A DNA stretch of 36,721 nucleotides. It comes from a virus. The notes beneath the pieces were generated by a model, which had not been told where the DNA came from, did not search any database, and saw nothing but the letters and a program-made list of their open reading frames with translations. The stretch spans positions 1 through 36,721 of IMG/VR virus record IMGVR_UViG_3300029908_000081, one strand, 5' to 3'. The translations under genes and the position numbers were made by a program. Positions 32,671 to 36,721 of this stretch are shown here, one piece after another (within the stretch, counting starts at the first letter, position 1; each line of letters begins with the position of its first letter).

Positions 32671-34068
32671 ATGAGTGATTTCGACGATCATCCTTTAGTA
32701 AAAAGATATAATAGGGATACTTATTATGACGAGGAAGCATATAAAAAATTAATAAGTGCTAAGGTTGAGTTGATGACAACTTTTCCCTTTTGGGGAGTCA
32801 TTGCGTGTGATTTAGTATTGGTCGAAGAGATAGGGTTTAAAACTCCTATAGGAGACATTAACTTAGTGCCAACATTAGGCACCGATGGGCGACATATCAT
32901 TTATAATGCTAAATTTGTCAACTCTTTGAGAATTGGCGAGGTTACATTCGCTGTTGCGCATGAAATACGTCATTGTCTCGATGCCCATGTTGGAAAGAAT
33001 AACCGTCTTGGTGATAGGGACCCGAAATTATTTAATAAAGCTGGGGATTATTGTATTAATCAAGAACTAAAAGATGCTGATATTGGAGAATTTATTACCA
33101 CAATTAAAATATTGTATGATAAAAAATTTGATAAGATGTATACTGAAGAGGTATACGATATTATTGAAAAAGACCCAAAATACCAGAACGGTAATCCATT
33201 TGATGTTCATATCGGAGTTTCTTCTAAACAACCCGGTTCAGACAAAGGGGAAGTGATTCATAAAACAGATGATGTCACTATTATAAAGAATAGTGACGGA
33301 TCAATAACTGTTGTTAAATCTGGCGACGTTATAGATACTGAAAATTCTGAAATGGGTGATTTGATTAAACGTGCGGTAAATGCTCAGTACGAAGCGGAGA
33401 AAAAAGGTTATATTAAAAATAATGGTGCGAGCGCCATTCCCGGCGATGTTCTTAGATATTTTGAAAAGTTAAGTCAACCAAAAATTGATTGGCGCACTGC
33501 CCTCAAGAGATTTATTTTTACGGTCAGTAGTACGGGTTATTCCTTTTCATCCCCTAACAAAGCGTTGTTTAATTCTGGATTTACCTTACCGGGATTCCGC
33601 CGCCGCGATAAATGCTTGGAATTGGCGCTGGCATTTGATACCTCCGGGTCAGTGTCAAAGAAATTTAGTGAAACATTCTTATCTGAATTCATGGGAATTT
33701 TAAGTATAGTGCCGAAATTTAAAATTCACGTGTGGTGTTTTGATGGACATGTACATGAAGTATCTCATCATATATTAACGAAAACTTCTAATAAAAATAT
33801 TGCTACCATAGTTAAACCATTTTTCGAAAACTATGTTGGTGGTGGGGGAACAGTATTTGAATCTAATTGGCAATTCATGAAAGCAAAGAATATACATCCT
33901 AAGGCATTCCTTGTATTATCAGATGGTTACCCGTGTCAAGGATATGGAGATTCTAAATATTGCCCAACGTTATTTTTATTTGGTGTTAATGAAGGCGCGG
34001 ATGAAGAAAATTTCCCCAAAAAAGCCGATTTTGGGAAAACAATTTATGTAGAAGTATCAGCGGATTAA
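32671..34068 (+). CDS. VWA-domain protein with metallopeptidase-like N-terminus (MoxR partner)
   Basis: A 465-residue protein of the DUF2201/VWA-like type. The N-terminal part has HEIRH (97-101), fitting an HExxH zinc site, followed by AHVGKNNRLGDRDPKLFNKA and GDYCINQELKD, the usual 'A.D..iN..L' segment. The C-terminal VWA domain has a metal-dependent adhesion site: DTSGSVS (from about 323), a Gly-rich YVGGGGTVFES (about 389-399) and LSDGYP (about 417-422). MoxR ATPases and VWA proteins form paired systems, for example RavA/ViaA in E. coli, often inserting metals or remodeling complexes. The ATG follows the ATPase stop by one base, so they form one operon. The function in a phage is unknown to me. 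Its stop overlaps that of the convergent neighbour. Confidence 0.85.
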   Translation: MSDFDDHPLVKRYNRDTYYDEEAYKKLISAKVELMTTFPFWGVIACDLVLVEEIGFKTPIGDINLVPTLGTDGRHIIYNAKFVNSLRIGEVTFAVAHEIRHCLDAHVGKNNRLGDRDPKLFNKAGDYCINQELKDADIGEFITTIKILYDKKFDKMYTEEVYDIIEKDPKYQNGNPFDVHIGVSSKQPGSDKGEVIHKTDDVTIIKNSDGSITVVKSGDVIDTENSEMGDLIKRAVNAQYEAEKKGYIKNNGASAIPGDVLRYFEKLSQPKIDWRTALKRFIFTVSSTGYSFSSPNKALFNSGFTLPGFRRRDKCLELALAFDTSGSVSKKFSETFLSEFMGILSIVPKFKIHVWCFDGHVHEVSHHILTKTSNKNIATIVKPFFENYVGGGGTVFESNWQFMKAKNIHPKAFLVLSDGYPCQGYGDSKYCPTLFLFGVNEGADEENFPKKADFGKTIYVEVSAD

Positions 34069-34082
34069 CACCGTCCGCTGAT
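34056..34082. terminator. Hairpin at overlapping convergent stop codons
   Basis: ATCAGCGGA (34056-34064) pairs perfectly with TCCGCTGAT (34074-34082), 9-base loop TTAACACCG. The loop starts with TTAA, which contains the stops of both convergent genes (plus 34066-34068, minus 34065-34067). No T-run follows on either side, so termination is less certain than for the other hairpins. Confidence 0.5.
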
Positions 34083-35249
34083 GGAATTATCTGGGGTGCG
34101 ACTTTCTCCGGTTTGGGTTGGTTGAGTGGTTTGACCACCAACAACAGAGCCGGGGACAGCCCCGCTTATGGAAGTTTGTGTATCAACAAATGGTTGTTCA
34201 TTTGTTAATGGTACTTTTATGAGTTGTGGCGAATCAAAACCAACAACCGGACCTAATGCTGCCGTTGTTGCTACATTCAATGGTGGCGCTTTACTACCAG
34301 TACTTGAATCAGGCACTAGTGAGGCTTGTAATAGATTTTGAATAGCCGTAGTTGTAGGAGTTGTTTGAACTCCTTGGGTATTATATGATACGCCAGAAAC
34401 TGGTGGCACGGTAGTTGTAGCTGGCGGATTGCTATCTACGAAAATATTTGCTAAAGCATTTTGTAATGCAGGAGTACCAACGGCACTCATTAAAGGAAGC
34501 GAACATGCGTTTAAAAAATTATTAGCAACGTTATGCGCAATTATGAAATTCATAGCGGTGTTCAATAAGGAGGCAAATCCCCCCAACTCAGATGTAATTT
34601 TACTTGTTATTTGACTTGCTACAGACGACATACCACTCATAGCAGCGGTAGCCTGTGACATTAACCCACTTATACCGGCAGTGAGCGCGCTGGCTCCTTT
34701 ACTTATTAATGACTGTGCGCCGCTTATTAGTGACCCTATTGCCCCCATTTGGGATGTTGCTCCACTTACCAACGACGCACCCGCCCCCAATAGAGAGCCA
34801 AAAAATTGACTTAGATTAGTACACCCTGCTGGTACAGGTAAGGCATTGAAACCATATAAGAAATTTTTAATTCCTGTTCCACTTAACATTTGTTGTAAAT
34901 TGTTCATCAGTCCCCCGGATAATATTGAGGAACCACCTCCTGATATTAAGGAATTGGTATGATCTAACAATGATCCCATACTTGAACCCATTGAAGATAA
35001 TGAACTTCCTAGTGAGCCTAATTGGGAAACCAAACTTGCACCATTTGATCCTAAGAGGGATGAAACATTACTGGATAATGAAGTTAAAGAAGATGATAAA
35101 TTTGGTATTTGTGCGGTCGCGCTCGTGATAGAGCTAGCCACTGGATTTGTGAAAAGAGCAGCACCAGAACTCATTAAATTACTAATTGTCGCAGCACCGG
35201 CTGTTGTTAAATTTGTTGGTAAAGTAGGAATTTGTAGTGCGTCAGTCAT
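34065..35249 (-). CDS. Ser/Gly/Ala-rich structural protein downstream of the PAAR gene
   Basis: A 394-residue low-complexity protein I cannot assign. Residues 1-~235 are rich in Ser, Gly, Ala and Leu in heptad-like repeats (SSLTSLSSNVSSLLGSNGAS, then SLVSQLGSLGSSLSSMGSSM), which could form long amphipathic helices as in tape-measure or tail-tip proteins. A middle stretch is more ordered (KNFLYGFNALPVPAGCTNLS). The C-terminal ~120 residues are Pro/Thr-rich and probably disordered. The gene follows the PAAR gene by 9 bases and so belongs to the same late operon; a tail-tip, hub or tip-associated role is inferred. There is no signal peptide. Length and composition alone do not distinguish it from a cargo or an internal protein. 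Confidence 0.65.
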   Translation of the reverse strand: MTDALQIPTLPTNLTTAGAATISNLMSSGAALFTNPVASSITSATAQIPNLSSSLTSLSSNVSSLLGSNGASLVSQLGSLGSSLSSMGSSMGSLLDHTNSLISGGGSSILSGGLMNNLQQMLSGTGIKNFLYGFNALPVPAGCTNLSQFFGSLLGAGASLVSGATSQMGAIGSLISGAQSLISKGASALTAGISGLMSQATAAMSGMSSVASQITSKITSELGGFASLLNTAMNFIIAHNVANNFLNACSLPLMSAVGTPALQNALANIFVDSNPPATTTVPPVSGVSYNTQGVQTTPTTTAIQNLLQASLVPDSSTGSKAPPLNVATTAALGPVVGFDSPQLIKVPLTNEQPFVDTQTSISGAVPGSVVGGQTTQPTQTGESRTPDNSISGRC

Positions 35250-35258
35250 ATGAATAAT

Positions 35259-35600
35259 TTACCCTATAAATAATTTTGATGAACCGCCGATACGAACGTG
35301 CAAACACGAATCCGTGTCGCCTTCTGCAACCACCGGTTTCCCCCCGATAAAAACTTTGGAACCGGCATTGCCAATGGTAGTCCATATATTTTGGTCATGG
35401 GCGGCGTCAGCCGCAGGAGGAAGACCGGGAAGACCTAGTTCAGCCCAACCGCCGTCAAGACCGCCCGCGTCATGTGTTGTGCCGAAGTCACCACTGGTAC
35501 TAACCAGTTTACTTTCTGAAAAAACTTTTGATTGATGAACAACGTTAATAACACCTTGTCCATTATTTTGGTCGCCCATAGTGTGTACACGTCTAGTCAT
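35259..35600 (-). CDS. PAAR-like spike tip protein
   Basis: A 113-residue protein that would cap the gp5-like spike and sharpen it for membrane piercing (T4 gp5.4 analogue). Signs are the Gly/Ser/Val-rich short-strand composition, an early GDQNNGQGVINV, the segment SGDFGTTHDAGG, and the C-terminal SKVFIGGKPVVAEGDTDSCL followed by HVRIGGSSKLFIG, the typical V-x-GKP-x-(A)-x-GD-x3-C-x4-GG pattern. ATG 35600 is preferred over ATG 35579 because an exact late box lies 6 bases before it and neither has a ribosome site. The zinc-binding residues probably include His44, Cys101 and His103. The gene is apart from the spike gene by 33 kb, unlike in many phages. Confidence 0.85.
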   Translation of the reverse strand: MTRRVHTMGDQNNGQGVINVVHQSKVFSESKLVSTSGDFGTTHDAGGLDGGWAELGLPGLPPAADAAHDQNIWTTIGNAGSKVFIGGKPVVAEGDTDSCLHVRIGGSSKLFIG

Positions 35601-35606
35601 AAAATA

Positions 35607-35614
35607 TATTTATA
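35607..35614 (-). promoter_or_regulatory. T4-type late promoter box TATAAATA
   Basis: Exact late box on the minus strand, 6 bases (tatttt) before the ATG at 35600, and directly downstream of the terminator of the HNH gene. The predicted start of transcription is at the ATG, so the mRNA should be leaderless. Confidence 0.7.
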
Positions 35615-35618
35615 ATGT

Positions 35619-35654
35619 AATAAGGGGATGAATCATACGATTCATCCCCTTATT
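35619..35654. terminator. Hairpin terminator of the HNH gene
   Basis: Perfect 16-bp stem AATAAGGGGATGAATC (35619-35634) with GATTCATCCCCTTATT (35639-35654), loop ATAC. The stop codon of the HNH gene (35655-35657) touches the hairpin. It insulates the late PAAR promoter from HNH transcription. Confidence 0.85.
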
Positions 35655-36368
35655 TTATTCTTCTAATTCTGCTCCCCAATAAAGATAATCTTCCCATTCT
35701 TTACAGAGTATGGCAGGGGGGTGTTTTTTTGACTTTTCCCTGATTTCATAAACATCAGGAATATAAGGTTTTTTAATTAACCGTAATCCAGCTTCTTTAG
35801 GAGTGCGGTTTGCCTTAAATCCATTTATGTCTTTGGAACAGGTAACAATATTATCCCAAGTCGTTTTTCCCCCGCGCGATGCAGGAAGCACGTGATCGAA
35901 GGTTAATTCAATAGGTGGTAATTTCTTACCACTGTACATACATGTGAAATCATCTCGCAGATACACATTTTTTCTAGTGAACGGGACCTTTTTTGGTAAA
36001 GGAATCATGCGAGTATGTGCAATCACCGCAGGTAATTTTATTCTACCGCTAGGATAATTTACATACTCATCATATTCTTCTAGCACGGTGATAATAGGTG
36101 GTTTCCCATCTTCTTCCCGCGCCCACCCCTTCGCTAGGAAAAAGACGACTTTTGTCCACGGCAAGCTGCTCACTGGGTAATAAGACAATGGTTGAAAATC
36201 CGCGTTAAGCTCTAACGTGCGCAGCTTCGCAAGGCGCGGAATCGTCAGCGCCTGATCTTCAAAAATCTTTTCATCGATAGTGTGGGTACCGAAAAACCCG
36301 GTGTGTGGATTTGTTACAGGTTGCATACGCGTTAGCTTATATAGATAAAGGAGACATCCGTCAATCAT
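35655..36368 (-). CDS. HNH endonuclease
   Basis: A 237-residue HNH nuclease of a type common in proteobacterial genomes and phages. The N-terminal half has LTIPRLAKLRTLELNADFQP, LPWTKVVFFLAKGWA and VIAHTRMIPLPKKVPFTRKN. The nuclease part is RDDFTCMYSGKKLPPIELTF, then DHVLPASRGGKTTWDNIVTC: catalytic Asp158-His159 and Asn173, then SKDINGFKANRTPKEAGLRL. Usual zinc cysteines are partly absent: C143-x-x-S146 in place of CxxC, and C177 without its pair, as in one known subfamily. It may be a free-standing homing-like or packaging-related nuclease. ATG 36368 is the longest start; ATG 36326 (MQPVTNPHTG) is equally reasonable. No good ribosome site is seen before either. Confidence 0.85.
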   Translation of the reverse strand: MIDGCLLYLYKLTRMQPVTNPHTGFFGTHTIDEKIFEDQALTIPRLAKLRTLELNADFQPLSYYPVSSLPWTKVVFFLAKGWAREEDGKPPIITVLEEYDEYVNYPSGRIKLPAVIAHTRMIPLPKKVPFTRKNVYLRDDFTCMYSGKKLPPIELTFDHVLPASRGGKTTWDNIVTCSKDINGFKANRTPKEAGLRLIKKPYIPDVYEIREKSKKHPPAILCKEWEDYLYWGAELEE

Positions 36369-36379
36369 TAAATGTGATA

Positions 36380-36387
36380 TATTTATT
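36380..36387 (-). promoter_or_regulatory. Late-type promoter box AATAAATA
   Basis: AATAAATA on the minus strand, 11 bases before the ATG at 36368. The predicted RNA would have a leader of about 5 bases if that ATG is used. Confidence 0.35.
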
Positions 36388-36411
36388 ACTAAGAAGGCGG
36401 CGTGTGCTAAT

Positions 36412-36439
36412 GATATAAGGGCGTCCCTCTTAAAATCAA
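36412..36439 (-). promoter_or_regulatory. Possible host-type promoter of the HNH gene
   Basis: On the minus strand TTGATT (36439-36434), 16-base spacer, TATATC (36417-36412). It matches the consensus at five and four of six positions and would give a leader of about 37 bases. It may act together with, or instead of, the late-type box. Confidence 0.35.
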
Positions 36440-36446
36440 TTACCGA

Positions 36447-36559
36447 TACCGCACTTAAGTTATAATTTAATAAAGCATAAAAAGTGATCCGTACATCAGG
36501 TTTCCGGTTATAACTTTTTTATCAAAACTGATAGTTGCTTTTAACAAAAGGGTGCGGTA
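36447..36559. repeat. Nested inverted repeat in the divergent intergenic region
   Basis: The 244-base gap between the HNH gene and the right-hand gene holds two nested inverted pairs: TACCGCAC (36447-36454) with GTGCGGTA (36552-36559), and AAGTTATAA (36457-36465) with TTATAACTT (36508-36516). A TATAAT (36461-36466) overlaps the inner left arm. I see no open frame or RNA gene here. It could be a regulatory or operator region, or a remnant. Confidence 0.5.
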
Positions 36560-36612
36560 AAAGAGAGCATCAGACACACCGAACGTGTTGAAACAGATAG
36601 GGAAATATATCA

Positions 36613-36721
36613 ATGCTTTTTTTGTCACAGAAATCTTTTCACCGCTCTCATAACCGTGAACAGATCGAAGATTTTTTCACTCGCTACGGGCTGCACTTCG
36701 CATTCATGCCCGCGTTCATTC
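36613..36721 (+). CDS. Partial gene, N-terminal 36 residues, unidentified
   Basis: An open frame begins with ATG 36613 and runs off the right edge. A ribosome site (AGGGA, about 11 bases upstream) is reasonable. The visible product, MLFLSQKSFHRSHNREQIED then FFTRYGLHFAFM, has a short hydrophobic start but no clear signal. There is not enough sequence to assign a function. Divergent from the HNH gene, so it is probably the first gene of a new plus-strand unit. Confidence 0.5.
   Translation, partial: MLFLSQKSFHRSHNREQIEDFFTRYGLHFAFMPAFI

Noticed and set aside
35265-35272. TATAAATA on the plus strand
   Set aside because: It lies antisense at the end of the PAAR gene with no plus-strand gene downstream; probably chance.
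1-36721. Prophage integration site, CRISPR array, tRNA genes or insertion sequence
   Set aside because: I saw no integrase, attachment repeats, regularly spaced repeats, cloverleaf-like sequence or transposase; gene content is that of a lytic-type myovirus, although only part of the genome is visible.

Overview
The window is a piece of the genome of a tailed phage with a contractile tail (myovirus) and T4-superfamily gene content, very probably a large or jumbo phage of a Gram-negative bacterium. The evidence is a gp5-like spike, a PAAR tip protein, wedge proteins of the gp53, gp25 and gp6 types, tail fibres, a gp55-type late sigma factor and a gp46/gp47 recombination nuclease pair. The DNA is AT-rich and tightly packed. 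I saw no tRNA gene, CRISPR array or insertion sequence. The host cannot be named from the sequence; Gram-negative is inferred from the two peptidoglycan hydrolases in the hub and the E. coli-like promoter and ribosome-site sequences.

Layout. 1-6601 (minus): a late baseplate operon reading a tail/baseplate protein, a gp53-like wedge protein, a hub protein with an N-terminal SleB-like hydrolase, a gp5-like spike with a C-terminal Cys/His amidase, then (own promoter) a protein cut by the window edge. 6692-10205 (plus): gp55-like sigma, gp47-like and gp46-like nuclease subunits. 10233-11120 (minus): a second, sigma-70-type factor. 11208-29425 (plus): gp25-like, gp6-like, a 2766-residue baseplate giant, adaptor-like proteins, tail fibre, beta-helix tailspike and a fibre-assembly-like protein, interrupted by one 64-residue minus-strand gene. 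29468-34068 (plus): a kinase/phosphatase end-healing enzyme, a ribbon-helix-helix-like protein, and a MoxR AAA+ ATPase (frameshifted here) with a metallopeptidase-like/VWA partner. 34065-36368 (minus): HNH nuclease, PAAR tip, and a Ser/Gly/Ala-rich protein. 36613-36721 (plus): start of an unidentified gene.

Regulation is unusually readable. Virion genes have a motif ending in TAAATA, often the exact T4 late box TATAAATA, close upstream; this fits the gp55-like sigma encoded here. The sigma-70-like gene, the end-healing gene and the MoxR/VWA pair instead have host-type TTGAC-N16/17-TAnnnT promoters. In at least four cases the predicted transcription start falls on or beside the start codon, suggesting leaderless mRNAs. 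Several start regions lie in perfect inverted repeats; the clearest (16058-16103) has the late promoter in its loop, as in T4 genes whose read-through RNA is translationally silenced. Convergent gene ends carry hairpins with the stop codons in or beside the loop.

The least explained parts are the MoxR/VWA module with its frameshift, the coexistence of two phage sigma factors, and the leaderless/hairpin control of starts. All coordinates were read by eye from the sequence; no database search was possible.
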